A program made the translations under genes and the position numbers. Below the pieces are notes generated by a model that had not been told where the DNA came from, made no database searches, and saw only the letters and a list, made by a program, of their open reading frames with translations. DNA of 64,000 nt from Quercus robur (taxonomy: Eukaryota; Streptophyta; Magnoliopsida; Fagales; Fagaceae), in NCBI RefSeq assembly GCF_932294415.1, contig NC_065541.1:33885790-33949789 (forward strand). Direction: 5' to 3'. Within the stretch, counting starts at the first letter, position 1. Each line of letters opens with the position of its first letter. Below, piece by piece: positions 32,451-45,478 of this stretch.

Positions 32451-35400
32451 AAAAAAGGTTCAATAAAAACATGGGTGAAAATAAATAAGAATAAAAAAAT
32501 CATAGGTTAAATAAAATTCTCTATCTTCTTGTTAAAAAAAAAAAAAATCATAGGTGAAATAGGTTGAAGGAGAAATACACTATTTTTTTTACTGAGAGTT
32601 GGTTTGAAATCCGTTTATTTTATTGAAATTAAAAACTTTTTACTAAAAGTTTTGTAGATAAAGATAAAAGTTAGTTGAAATAGTACTGCGAGACCCATGA
32701 ATAATATCAAAAAGTACAATAAAACCTATGAATAATAACAAAAATAAACTAAATAGTAAAATAAATTGAGGTAAATAATTTTTACTAAAAACGCACTAAA
32801 TAAAAAAAAAAAAAAATCCAATCAAAAGAACGTATTTTTGAATTTCTTATCAGTCTTGGCCATCTAGGGAGGAGTTTTACCACATTATACTGTAATATAT
32901 ATATCTTGGAAAATCCAACTCAGATTCTTTTTGACTTTGGCAGAAGTTTGAATAATTTTACCCGGTGGAAGTGTCGGCCAGGACACATGGCAGGTCCACT
33001 GCAAGTCCGAGTTCAAGTTGACTGCCCAAACCGGTTTCACTTTTGAAAGGCCAGTCACCGCAAATGGAGGAGTTCTAGATGCGGGAGCCGTACGGTTGAA
33101 ATCCAAACACGTGGAGCTTGCACCGACAATGAAAATTCCATTTAAGCTAAGCTATCAATTATATATTATTATAAAAATAATAGTAATAATAATTCAATAA
33201 TTGAATTTAGAAATTTTAAACTTGAGCATTTCTAACAGAAATACTTGAGTTAGAAGTCTCTTATCATATCAAAGATTATTGTTGGCAAAACGTGTGAAAG
33301 GGGCAACGGATTAGCTTAATTTGTAATTGTAAAAATGCTAACAACAATTTCTCAGTACGACGTTGATTTGTTGCTACCAACCTTTTCCTTTTTTTTCCTT
33401 GGGTTTAAGGTCGCTACCCACCACTTTAGGCAATAGCCTGCTTTTCGGGTAATAAACTTTTGAATTTTTATTCATGTCTACCTAGCCATAATTGCGTTGC
33501 TTTTTCACTAATTCGAGACGATGATTATGATATAATACAACACCACTAATCTTGGTTTGATTGACGTAATTATCATGAAGTTTTGTTCTTTGTACATCCC
33601 ATGGGTCCACCGATTGTTGATTCTTTAATTGTAATTTTTGCTTTTGATTTACTTTTTTTTTAATTGTAATTAATTAGTCTTTCATACTATAACTAGCACG
33701 TAACTCAAGTTTCTCAATATATATATATATATATATATGTAACCTATTGTATATGCATAGATAAACTTCATTTGTTTAAGTTCAATAATAAATCAATGAA
33801 ATAAGCTCACCGTAAATCAAAATAGAATCATGTTAAGAACACAACATTTTCAAGTTAATATTGAATTTTTTTTTTTAATTTCACATTGTAGTGGGCCCTA
33901 TGTGAGGTGGTAGGTTATTTCAAATATGTTGTAAGATTATTGTAAACTATTGTTCTGTCCAATTACACTCGTAGTATAAACATCATCCCAATAATCAATG
34001 TTGACTCAAGATACGAGATAACTAGGCAACCATCTAAGACCCCCAATGATAAAATGTTTCCAAAATTTTACCAATAGAGATATCATTGTATCAATAGGAG
34101 TATTAATTAAGTCCCAAATATTTACCAATAATTAAAAAGTAATACAATTAATACAATTAATTCGTTTTAATTCATAATTTTGCATCTAAAAAAATATATT
34201 AAATTTAATTATTTAAATAATTTTTTATTAATATTCAATATATAAGAATAGACCATACTTAAAGTAATCTCCTTAGGCCTCATAACGCTTTGAGCTGACC
34301 TTGCTATAAGAAGTCAATGAAATAAACCACATCTACGAGGCCGACAAAAATAAGCTTCCTGTTAGAACCTAATCCACCAATTATTACACTTCTTGTAGCA
34401 TAAACACCATCTCAGTGCTTTAATATTGTCTCCATAAACTTCTCAAATAATTAGGTGGCTTTAGGCCTTTAACATGAAACCAAAATCAAGAAGTAAAAAA
34501 TATTCGAGAAAGAGCTACATGGAAAATTGATATTAAAAAGATTATCTTACCAAAATGATGATAGGGTTAATTAGATGGTGTAATTCAATGATGTACCCCT
34601 ATTTTATTCTCATATATCATGAAATTGGAGTATCATACTTAATCCAAATTACAAATAAAGGAACAAAAAAATAAATTTAGAGTAATAAATATTTTATTGA
34701 GATTGATGAAGTGATAATGAGTTAATACTACTTATATAGGAGAGTGTTATTATTGTGTCTCCTGATACCAAAATTGAGGGGAAAAAACTTAGGTCAAATA
34801 ATGCAAAATTAGACTTCAAATTAGAAGCCACAATAGATGAAAGATAAGCTATGCCTAATGGCTGCAATAGCATTTGGACACATGCAAACTTGTCGGTGTA
34901 GTCATGCTTCACATTTAGATTGCTTTTCTATTCTGGTTTCTATTTAGAGTGAGTCTGTCATTTGTCAACACAGTTTCTTCAAAAAAGACATGGATTTTGG
35001 TAGCATTAACATAGGTCCTACCTTAACCTCAATATAATCGGCGCATAAAGACACGTCTAGTTCTTCACATGATAAATAATAGACACCCGACCATATATCA
35101 TCAATGATACAACTCGGCAGGTCCTTCTCCAAGACCCAATATTAGTTGGGGAAACTTCTTAGCTATATACCATGTCCCTGTATAACCTACTATTTGACAC
35201 CAAAGAATTATGAACATTAATTAGTATTTTACACACTTTCACATATCTAATCCTCAGATGAAAGTAACCTTTTAAAAATCATGGGCATTTGGCCCACTCT
35301 TTTAATTTACATTGATCAGTTTTTGGATCATGTTTGGAGTGAAACCAATGGATTTGGAAGCAAAGTGTAGCCAATTAAAAAAAATGTGTGATAAATAGAG

Positions 35401-35528
35401 AATCCATTTGCCAATGACAATGCCAAATCCCAGAAAGCGGTGCCACATTCCAAGCCATTTTCCATATTTAGCACAGCAATCGTATTAAAACCATTGCAAC
35501 AATCACGCTTATTGTTAGGAAAAAAAAT
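32451..35528. other. Long intergenic stretch, no gene seen
   Basis: AT-rich; contains a (TA)n run at 33718-33738, poly-A near 32804-32816 and a GC-richer island at 32960-33120 whose short ORFs on either strand resemble nothing I know. Some mirrored AGGCC/GGCCT and TCCAATTA pieces at 33880-34460 suggest worn repeats. Confidence 0.5.
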
Positions 35529-35686
35529 GGGAAAATTATTAAATACTACGTGAATGTTATAAATGTGTACTCTACTTCTTACATGAATTGTGAATCTTAC
35601 CATAAATTTAATTAGTGAGACTCACAGTTATGTAAGAGATAAAATATTTAATTATGGTACTCTAAAATTACACAATCATTATCCCA
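35529..35686. mobile_element. MITE copy 2, 158 bp, just upstream of the cellulase TATA box
   Basis: The left arm GGGAAAATTATTAAATACTA and the reverse complement of the right arm, GGGATAATGATTGTGTAATT, share the family's inner motifs: TATAAATG/CATAATTA, TTACATGA, and ACCATAAATTTAATTA in the centre. It is the same family as 14272-14425. Confidence 0.72.
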
Positions 35687-35687
35687 T

Positions 35688-35694
35688 ATAAAGT
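35688..35694 (+). promoter_or_regulatory. Candidate TATA box of the endoglucanase gene
   Basis: TATAAAG lies 163 bp before the ATG and two bases after the MITE end. A (GA)n tract follows at about 35784-35801 in what would be the 5' UTR. Spacing is compatible with a leader of about 130 nt. Confidence 0.4.
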
Positions 35695-35856
35695 GTGGGA
35701 GTCTTCACGTTTTCATGTGAAAGTCACATGCATAAGACACATCTTCGCTTAGACTAACGAGTCTTCAAAGTAAATAAGCAGTAAGAGAGAGAGAGAGAGA
35801 GCTCACTTTTCCTGTTCCCTTCACTCCTAAAAGCTCTTTAGGAGGGAAGGGAGACC

Positions 35857-38800
35857 ATGGAGGAGGAAAAGAAGAAAAAGCTCTATAGTAGTACAATTGG
35901 AGCTCCAATAATTCCCAGATGCGCACAACTTTGGTGTTTACTACTATCCATCTTTGCCATTTCTGCCTGTGCTCAAGCTTTTGATTATGCTGATGCTCTC
36001 AAAAAGAGTCTCCTCTACTTCGAATCCCAACGCTCCGGGCGGTTGCCGTACAACCAAAGGGTCACTTGGCGTGACCATTCTGGCCTCACTGATGGCCTTG
36101 AACAAGGAGTTAGTACCAAATTCGATCAACTCTCAAAACCTACTTGTCCAAAAATGTTGCATTACAGTATTCTTGTGTTCAAATTATGTGACCCTAGTAT
36201 ATATATTTGAGTTTTGTGTATAGGTGGACTTGGTGGGAGGATATTATGATGCTGGTGACCATGTAAAGTTTGGGCTACCAATGGCATTCACTGTGACAAT
36301 GCTTTCATGGGGTGCCATTGAATACCGGCAACAAATTGCTGTTGCCGGTGAATTGGAGCATGCGATGGAAGCTATTAAGTGGGGCACTGATTATTTCATT
36401 AAGGCACACACTAGTCCAAATGTGTTGTGGGCCGAGGTATCTACTACATTTGCATAATTCCAAATAACTATATATTAATTATATGCAACAAAATTATTGG
36501 ATTCAAAACTGGTTTCAAATTTATACAGGTGGGTGATGGTGACACTGACCACTATTGCTGGCAACGGCCGGAGGACATGACGACGTCGCGGCAAGCATAC
36601 AAGATTGACGAGAACAATCCGGGGTCGGATCTTGCCGGAGAGACAGCAGCAGCAATGGCAGCCGCATCAATAGTTTTCAAGAAAACAAACCCACATTACT
36701 CACACTTACTCCTACACCATGCCCAACAGGTACATTTAAAACGTTTTTTAAGTTTTATCCAAACAAAAAAAAAAGAAGTTTTTTTAAGTAATTAATAGAT
36801 CTAGTGGAGTGGTCCTATAATTATAGTTGTATTAATTTTACTTCTTGTTACATTAAGACATTAATATAAGTAACTGGTTTTTTTTTAGGGTTATTAGTTC
36901 ACTAAATAGTTGTACTATCATAGATGATTTTTTTTTTTTTTGAAATTTATTAAATTAAATTAATTTCCTTAATCTTTTTTGGGTGGGTGTAGTTGTTTGA
37001 GTTTGGGGACAAGTATAGAGGAAAGTATGATGGGAGTGTGGGAGTGGTGAAGAGCTACTATGCGTCGGTGAGTGGGTACATGGATGAATTGTTATGGGCA
37101 GCTTTGTGGTTGTACAAGGCCACCGACAAGGATGAGTATTGGAAGTACCTTATTGACAAGGCTCATTGCTTTGGTGGCATTGGTTGGGCCATCACAGAAT
37201 TCAGCTGGGACGTGAAGTATGCTGGTCTTCAAGTCATTGCCTCAAAGGTAAAGTTACCCTCTCCCTGTCTCTATCTCTGTCTCTGTCTCTCGAGCCAAGT
37301 ATTTTGATTGAAAATTTTTACTACCACACATTTTCGCATACACTTTGCCACAATTGTTTTACATGGAAGACCATAAGTAGTGAAAAAAAATGGTTAGAAC
37401 ATGTGATAGTGACAAATAATCAATTACAGTTTACCATATAAAACAGTTGTGGCAAAATGCATGTTACTATAATTATTCATTTTGATTTCTATGCTCTAAG
37501 TGGGTCAATTATTAGTTTATAAATATCTCATTTCTTTTTTGTCTTTGGTTTTGTTTTTTTAATGGATTAGACCAGAGAGCCTAAATTTAACTCTCCCAAA
37601 TCTTTTTGGGATTCGGCTTTCCATAGATTCAAAGATGGAATAATAATACTACTATAGCTTTAAATCATACTTTCTTTCTTTTTTTAAAACTTTATAGAGG
37701 TCGCGGATTAATAAGCCCTATGAGGCACCATCTATAGGGTAAAAATTCAAAATAGAAAAAGAAGAAAAAAGAAAAAGGTTATCTGGAGCACAAAACCATG
37801 TGAAGGTGATGCTTCGCATATACGGCAATACTTTTTAAGTGGTTCCTGACTAAAATCAGTGCTACACTGTCACTAATTCTCTTCTCTCACACAATAAAAT
37901 TGGTTTGTAAATTTATTCCAATATGCTTCCATGAGCCTTGCTAGGAGCACTCACTTTAACTGAAGAAGCATTAATTAGATCATATAGACAAGTTCAAAAG
38001 TAGAAAATAAGTAGTTTATAACTAATACAGGATTAACCATGAGAACCGACAAAGTTGTTGAAATTTCATTAGCTTTTTTTCTTTTTTATTAATGGGAAAA
38101 ATTTCAAGAGTGGAAGCGGGACTTGTTAAAACTTAAAATGAGAGAGGAGTTGTCAGGCCAATTTTGAAGGTCAATTAAAACTTAGGTACATAAAATGATT
38201 GAAAGTAATGAAAAAGATTTGTTGAAGGTCAATTTTTATGACATTAAACAGTTCTGGATATCTTTGTTTCCAAAAAAAAGAAAAAAAAAAAGAAAAAAGA
38301 AAAAGAAAAGGGGCGTATTCATTGTAGCTTATCATATGGGAAGAGTTCGTAATAATGATGATCTGAGAAAATAAAGTACCGAGTCCATGTGAAGTTTAAA
38401 AGAGATGAAAAATTTAAGGCATCCAAAAAATATATATAAAATTAAAAATTTCCATAAAAAGGAAGGAAGAAATATCATGTACTAGTTTTGTCTGAAATTT
38501 GATGTGGGGACAGACATTTCAGTATGGCCCACTTGATAAAACTAGTGAGTGGTTGCAATCCTTTCATTTATGAATGTTTGAAGTTTGTACGTTAGATGAG
38601 GCACAACTTTACAATTTCGTTTATTAATGCAGACCCACATAACTTTTGTCAATATTACTTAATATTAAAAAAAAAAATGGCGTATTCCAATTGAGTTGTG
38701 AATACACATAGGTCTGTTGTTTATAATCTAAGTTTACCATTACAAAGGTTAGACCATTTTATAATTGTATTCTACTTAAATATTGTATTATAAATCCGGT

Positions 38801-41800
38801 TTAAAACACTAATTTTACTATTTTCGTGTTTGTTTTAATAAGTATTACTGTTTATTAAAAAAAAGAGTTGTGAATACACATAAAAATGTTAGGGACACGT
38901 AAAATGCACTACTTTACGTCACAACTTGCCACGTGAGGAGTTGTGAGTTGTGAAGTGTGTTCTTACATAGCCTATCATCACACATCCACTAATTACAACT
39001 CGTCACATGACGAGCTGTGACACAAAATTATGCATTTTCATGTGTTCATAACATTACTCTTCTCCAAGTTTTGTCAAACACACGTCTTTTTCTTTTTTCT
39101 CTAAAAAAATATTAAAATAAAATAAAATAATGGCCATCTCTTCCCCCCACCCTTTTCCCTCATCATTATATTTTTTTCTTTAAAAAAAAAAGAATAAAAA
39201 ATGCAACCTAGCCTTTATGAAAAAAAGTTTGATATTTGAACCTAATAATAAAATAAATAATTATTAAAAGGATACTATAGGTTCAACTTAATTTTACCAT
39301 ATCTAAAAAAGCAAATTAGATATCCTGTCTTCTCTCCTCTCCCCCACCCTCCCCCCAGTTCCTTTATTATAAATATTATCAATATAATTTGTTCTGAAAA
39401 TTTATTACTAAAATTTCAAAAAATTTATTACTAAAATTTCAAAAAATTTATAAAAATTATTTTTTTATATTATTAATTATTTTTAAATAAATGTAAAAGT
39501 AATTTTAAATTTTATTTTAGTACTCAATTATATTTTTTAGTGTCGATAGATGCTTGGTTTTACATGATGCGTTTTTGTCACATAATTGAAGGGATTTTGT
39601 TTCTTTTTTATTTTTACCATTAAATTTATTATTCAATCTTACTTATGTTATTAAAACATTACTTTAATTTACATATGATTAAGTGCATCACACATTCATA
39701 ATACTAGTCGCAGGCTCCCAATGTTTGAGATTATTATGTGATTATTTTTAATGGAATATGATAAATAATTTATTTTCTAAATTATTTGTAAGATCATATG
39801 TTAGGATCAGTTATTTGTAACAAAGTATTTTTCTTATAAGAAAATTTTATTTTAGATATAAAAAAATATTAATTTAGAAATACTCTTTTTTAATATAACC
39901 CTTTACAAAACCAACAAAGGTAAGGAATTTTTTTTATAACTAAAATAAACAATATCACGTTGCTTTCTTTTTCAACTAATGAAATTTTGTGTTCTTTATA
40001 AAAAATTATATATTTTTAAGTAAAATTTTCATCCACTCCTGTTATGAGCCAATTCGTTAGTGATAGAATACAGTGGAAATTAATTATTTCAATCATGATA
40101 GTCGAAACAGGAAGAGAAAAAAAGTGTCGTCCCACCATTCAAAATATTCAACTTATAACCCTCTATTTTAATGTTATCTTTAATTCCAAACCACTACATT
40201 ATCTTCTAATATTATAGTAGCTCTTTAGAGGTATGCAAAGTATGGTCATGATTTCTATTTTTGAATACACTAATAGTAGGCCCATGCGTTGCACACTTAA
40301 AATTTTTTTTTTGGGTAAATTAGTATCATTTTTATTGTGATGCATGGAAACTCATAAATATTTCTACTTAAAATATTAGGTAAAACTAACAATTTAACAA
40401 AATATAATCATAATCCTAGGAAAAAAATTGTGTGTGTGTGTGTGTTTTTTTTTTTTGCTTCCAATTGTTACTAATCAATAGACATTATCAGTGAAACAAT
40501 TAATAAAATTTTATATGTATTATTTGAGTTAATAATATTACATAAAAAGTCCACTAAAATCTCTTAATATATTAACATTATTTATATAACACTTAGAAAG
40601 AATATTACAATATGTATATCATTCTTAATGTAAAGGGGAAAAAAAAAAAGGATAGTCAAATTTATTTGATAATGAGATACAAATTAGGGGGAACATAAAA
40701 CATCTAAAAAAAATGTTTTCCTTTAAATGACAAATGTTAGTTTTTATCATGTATGTTAGTAATGAGTTTCAATAAGAATATATTAAACAATATGTAACCA
40801 TTTTTTATGAGGTTACACTTACATAAAAACTGAGTTAAAACTTTTTATTGGAAACATGAAAGGAAAAAGTTGTAAAATTTAAGGATGAATATAAACAATT
40901 CTAACCCAAATATTGGATACAAAAAATGTTGACATAACTATTAGAAACTTTCATATACACAATGAATTCCACAATCACGAAAATACTAGTAAACTTTTGG
41001 ATCACAATTGGACAAAAGTTATATGAAAAAAAAAAAAAAATTGAACATCACCTACTAATTGATTCACCTAACAAAAAAAAAAAAAAAAAAAAAATTCACC
41101 CACTAATCAAAACACCAAAAAACATATATATTTGCACTAACATCAAAATAATAACAACAATTTCTAAACAATAAAAATACATAAATCAATCTTTTGCCTT
41201 AAATTTTGTTAAATATTTAATTCCATATAAAAAAAAAAGTAAAATGAAAAGTATTAAAGCAAATCAGAGAATAGGGTTAGAGATTAATGTATTATAGATG
41301 TGCGTGTGTGGGTGTGTGTGTGTGTGAGAGAGAGTGAGAGAAGTACCTCTAATAGTGGAGAACAAAAACAAAAATGCAATTGTGGAACAAAATTTTCATC
41401 AAAATTTCTAAGCTTGTTGCTTAAAAGAAGGATAAAGAGAGAACATATTTATATATAGAAAAAAGGGGGGATGAGGAAGATGAAAGGTTGGGGAAGAAGA
41501 TGAAATACATGTAGATAACTGAAGTAATTGTAATTATAATTGCTAAAATAATGATGTGATATAAAATTAAAAACACTTCCTATCAATACCCAAAGCAAAT
41601 TATATATGTATACACACACCTTCGTGTCAAAAAAAAGAAAAATCAAAAGCTAAAAGTTAGGAGAACGTTGTAATGTTGTATACATTTTATTGTTGTGTAC
41701 AATTTTAATTTCATATGTTTAAAAAGTTAAAAAAATTGACTTCTTGGCTATTCTTTTTCTAAATGTGATGTATTTAATTATGGTTCCAAAATAAGTTTTT

Positions 41801-44086
41801 TTTTTTAAATTTATTTATTTATTTATTTTTAAGATCTCAATATCTAATATCTAATTAGATTACACATATTACTCAATTAAAGAATTTTTTCAACAAAATA
41901 CTTTTTTTTAGAACAAAATACTTCAATAGTCTTTGGAATGGGAATAGTTAGGAAAAGAGATAGACAAATAACAAATTAAGAATTAGTAGTCATAAATAAT
42001 AATAATAATAAAAATGCGAAGCTAAATACCAAACTAAAAAAATGTACTTATTTCATTCAAAATTTTAATTATATACCACGTGTCTAGTATTATGACAAAT
42101 ACATTTACATTTACAAATAATAGTTTAACACATGTCATTGTTTGTCTAATCATACCAATTAAAGATAGGAAATTGCCATGTGTCATTATAAGATACTTTG
42201 AAAATGAATAAGTATTATTGTAGCATGTATCCACCAGTTTTGGAATCTAACTTGTATAATATATTACAAATTGTTTATCTCAATGCATTCATAAATATCT
42301 ACTAAATCAAAACATGGTATGTGAAAATGTTTTGCAAACAAACACAAAATTTCTTATCAGTCATTGCTCAACAATGATTAACTAGATCAATTAGAAAAAC
42401 AACTTGACAACCTCTTAAGATTACTTTATTCACATAAACTACAAATTTAACCACCCAAAAAAAATTATCAAATAAACAATTATTAGCAAAATCTCATAAT
42501 TAAGTTTCTATATGCATCATTATCAAAATATAATAAAGAAATATAATTGCAAAAGCTAAAATATGTCACTTATATGATTGTTTTGTTTGACTAACCTTTG
42601 TCTTTGTCTTTGTCTAAATAAGTGGCACTATAGAGTACTTTTTCCCCCAATATAACTATTGAGAATACTTGCTCTAAAAATTACAAAATTAAATAGATAA
42701 AATTTTGTAAATGGCATGTATTTGAAGAAAATAAAATAAAACATTCAAATTTTTATAAAATATTTATGATCATTATTCTAATAGCACATTGCTTATTTAA
42801 AAGCGTTTTTGAAAGATCGTTATGCTTATCTTTTATGTTTATTTTGTTTTATTAAATTGCATAACATTTGACATTGTGAAATAATAAGGTTAGACACAAA
42901 GTTTTTACAATTTTATTTTTCCCGAAGGCAGAGACACAAAACCAGGGGTGTTGAGGTGATTCAGGTGATCAACATCCCTTGTTGGTTAGATGATCAGGCC
43001 CCTAAGCGTTGAGATTGGGTCAATAATGGAGTTGTGAATCTTGTGATATGGGGGTTATAGATAGAGAATCTTGAATTCAATCTGTGCGAGAGAGAGAGAG
43101 AGAGAGAGAGAGAGCTGAAGTAAAAAAGAAAATCGCTATGTATAGTGTAAACTACAATTTCTTGCCAAGCTTGGCGAGATATTGTAGCTTTCGCCAATAT
43201 TAACCAGCCACAAGTTAGCTTGAAGGAGCACGCTCTTGGGGTTGGACTGGTTAGAATTTGGTTTAAAAAGTCAATAAACTAATTTCAATGCAATTGCACC
43301 ATGTTAATACGCATCAAACAGTGTAAAGCCAATTTCTGTTTTTTTTGTTTTCCCTTCCCTTGAGCGACTTAATTTTGGGTTAATGAAGTTGTACGTACTG
43401 TCTTAAACCATTATGTTTTGCAGTTGCTTATGGAAGAAAAGCACAAGAAGCATGCTCACATACTTGAACAATACAAATCAAAAGCCGAATACTACATATG
43501 CTCATGCCTCAACAAAAACAATGGCACCAATGTAGAACACACCCCAGGCGGCCTCTTATATGTCCGGCAATGGAACAACATGCAATACGTTTCAACAGCA
43601 GCTTTCCTACTCACAGTATACTCTGATATCCTTCAAAACTCAAATCAAAAGCTCAAATGCCATGGAGGAATAGTGGGCCATCAAGAAATCCTCAGCTTTG
43701 CAAAATCACAGATTGATTACATTTTGGGGTCTAACCCAATGAACATGAGCTATTTAGTGGGCTATGGTTCAAATTACCCCACAATGGTGCACCATAGGGG
43801 AGCCTCAATTGTGTCATATAGAGAGAACAAGGGGTTCATAGGGTGCACCCAAGGCTATGATTACTGGTACAGCAGTCAGGAGCCCAACCCCAATGTTCTA
43901 GTTGGGGCCTTAGTTGGAGGACCTGATTGTCATGACAAGTTTGTGGACCAAAGGGATAATTATATGCAGACTGAGGCCTGCACATATAATACAGCCCCAT
44001 TGGTTGGAGTTTTGGCAAAGTTGTTGCAATTAGAGGACCAGAGTTTGGATCTGAATCATGATTCGCCTTTGCTGGCTTCTTATTAG
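35857..44086 (+). CDS. GH9B8: Endoglucanase 11-like (GH9 class B, EC 3.2.1.4), 5 exons, 527 aa
   Basis: Secreted endo-1,4-beta-glucanase that cuts internal bonds in cell-wall beta-1,4-glucan. Exons: 35857-36108, 36224-36436, 36529-36729, 36993-37247, 43424-44086. All four introns are GT-AG in phase 0, giving 528 codons with stop TAG. Residues 1-41 form a signal peptide (KK-rich start, hydrophobic core [16 protein letters not shown]), with the mature enzyme starting FDYADAL. Visible GH9 marks are [14 protein letters not shown] (D93 and D96, the catalytic-base pair), [17 protein letters not shown], the VHHRGAS signature (about 429-435) and [17 protein letters not shown] with D482 and the acid E491. 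There is no C-terminal carbohydrate-binding module or membrane anchor, so it is class B. Text and length fit my memory of Arabidopsis At2g32990 (525 aa). Intron 4 is 6,176 bp and filled with repeats, but its splice sites are intact. Confidence 0.95.
38885..39055. mobile_element. MITE in endoglucanase intron 4, about 171 bp
   Basis: The left arm AATGTTAGGGACACGTAAAA pairs with the reverse complement of the right arm, AATGTTATGAACACATGAAA. Both arms continue with ATGCA, TTTACGTCACAACT/TTTGTGTCACAGCT and a CACGTGA/CATGTGA motif. The target duplication is not clear. Confidence 0.7.
40268..40302 (-). repeat. Helitron-like 3' hairpin, degraded
   Basis: On the minus strand GTGTGCAACGCATGGGCC forms an imperfect hairpin like those at 44612 and 49251. 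The terminal CTRR is not intact (CTATTAG). It is probably a worn copy of the same terminus. Confidence 0.3.
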
Positions 44087-44602
44087 AAATGGTATCAGAT
44101 GAAAAATAGTCTTGGATATTCTATAACAACATTCCTCTCCTCTTTTTATTTATTTATTTGTTATTATTATTATTCTTTTTTTTTCTTTTTTTTGGTGGCT
44201 GAAGTAAGGTGTGCCAGCCCATGTGTACCTTCACTATTTTGCTATATTTGAAATACAGTTAATACAGGAGTATAAAAGGTCAGCATTGTTACCTTCTTTC
44301 TTTTCATTCTTTTTATTTTCCATGCTAAGAAAAAGGAATTAATTTTTAATTTTTTTAATACTAGTTTTTTTTTTGGGTTTAAAAAATTTATAAACTAAGT
44401 ACTTGATCACAAGTTCTTGGCGGGATACCTGCTTTGTTGCATTGACCAAAACTTTAAACTTCTACTAATCTAGAGAAGCATGATGGACCAACCCATCTAA
44501 TATAAGTGAATTTGAAATAAAAATCAGTAATGACTTGGCACTTGGCACATTTATGAAAAAAAAATAAAAATAAAAAGGTTTAAGTACTATTTTAGTCTTT
44601 AA
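44087..44602. other. 3' flank of the endoglucanase gene
   Basis: Probably includes the 3' UTR. 44577-44602 reads GGTTTAAGTACTATTTTAGTC..., resembling the AGTCC-type MITE end at 25493/32450, and is cut off by the Helitron-like terminus. No gene. Confidence 0.45.
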
Positions 44603-44632
44603 CTAGTATTATGCCCGTGCGATGTACGGCTT
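44603..44632 (-). repeat. Helitron-like 3' terminus (hairpin plus CTAG)
   Basis: Read on the minus strand, a GCCGTACATCGCACGGGC hairpin is followed by 6-7 nt and CTAG (plus-strand 44603-44606), with T as the next base. Helitrons end in a short GC-rich hairpin about 10 nt before CTRR and insert between A and T, so the layout fits. Confidence 0.5.
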
Positions 44633-44790
44633 AATAAAAAATATTTTGATAATATAATTAAATTTAATAACAAATAAAATGAAAAAAAGAAGAAGAAATA
44701 ATTCAAAATTTAAGATTAAAAAATAAATTGTACTTGTACACTTAAAAGGAATTTATTTCTTATTTCTTATTTTGATATTTAAATCATTTG

Positions 44791-45215
44791 AAGAGCATCC
44801 ACAGCAGACGTTGTAAAAAAAAATGTCATTTTGAAATATCAATAGTCTACTTTATTATTTTACCACATCATTTTACAACATTTCATTTATCAGATGTTTT
44901 ATTCTTCAATTTTATACATTAAAATAATATTTACACCACATTAAAATAATATATTAAATTCCTCCCCTCATCCTCATCATCATCAACCACCACCGCAACA
45001 ACAACAACAACAACAAGAGAAATTGTTGCCGCCACAATCACCAGGAAAAAAAAAAAAAAACCACAACCACCAAAATCAACCCACAACCGTCGCCGAATCC
45101 ACCACCACAATAGAAAAACAAAAACAAAAACAGATCAGAAATCATCATCATCATCAACCACCACTGCAACAACAACAACAACAACCAGAAAAATTGTTGT
45201 GGCCACAATCACCAG

Positions 45216-45257
<42 letters not shown>

Positions 45258-45410
45258 ACAACCACCAAAATCAACCCACAACCGCCGCCAAATCCACCAC
45301 CAAAACAAAAAAACAAAGACAAAAACAAATAAGAAATCATCATCATCATCAACCACCACTGCAACAACAACAACAACAACCAGAAAAATTGTTGCGGCCA
45401 CAATCACCAG

Positions 45411-45478
<68 letters not shown>

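Larger units (their letters stand above)
37248..43423 (+). other. Intron 4 of the endoglucanase gene, 6.2 kb, repeat-filled
   Basis: It starts GTAAAG and ends TTTTGCAG. Apart from the MITE at 38885-39055 and the Helitron-like terminus near 40270, it holds AT-rich sequence. It also has (TG)n at about 41302-41325, (GA)n at 43086-43113, poly-A runs near 41029-41041 and 41076-41094, and an AAATTTATTACTAAAATTTC duplication near 39400-39440. No second gene is seen inside. Confidence 0.8.

Noticed and set aside
32885..33200. Two overlapping ORFs in a GC-richer island as a small gene
   Set aside because: No recognisable motif, no splice-consistent extension, overlapping on opposite strands; left as intergenic.
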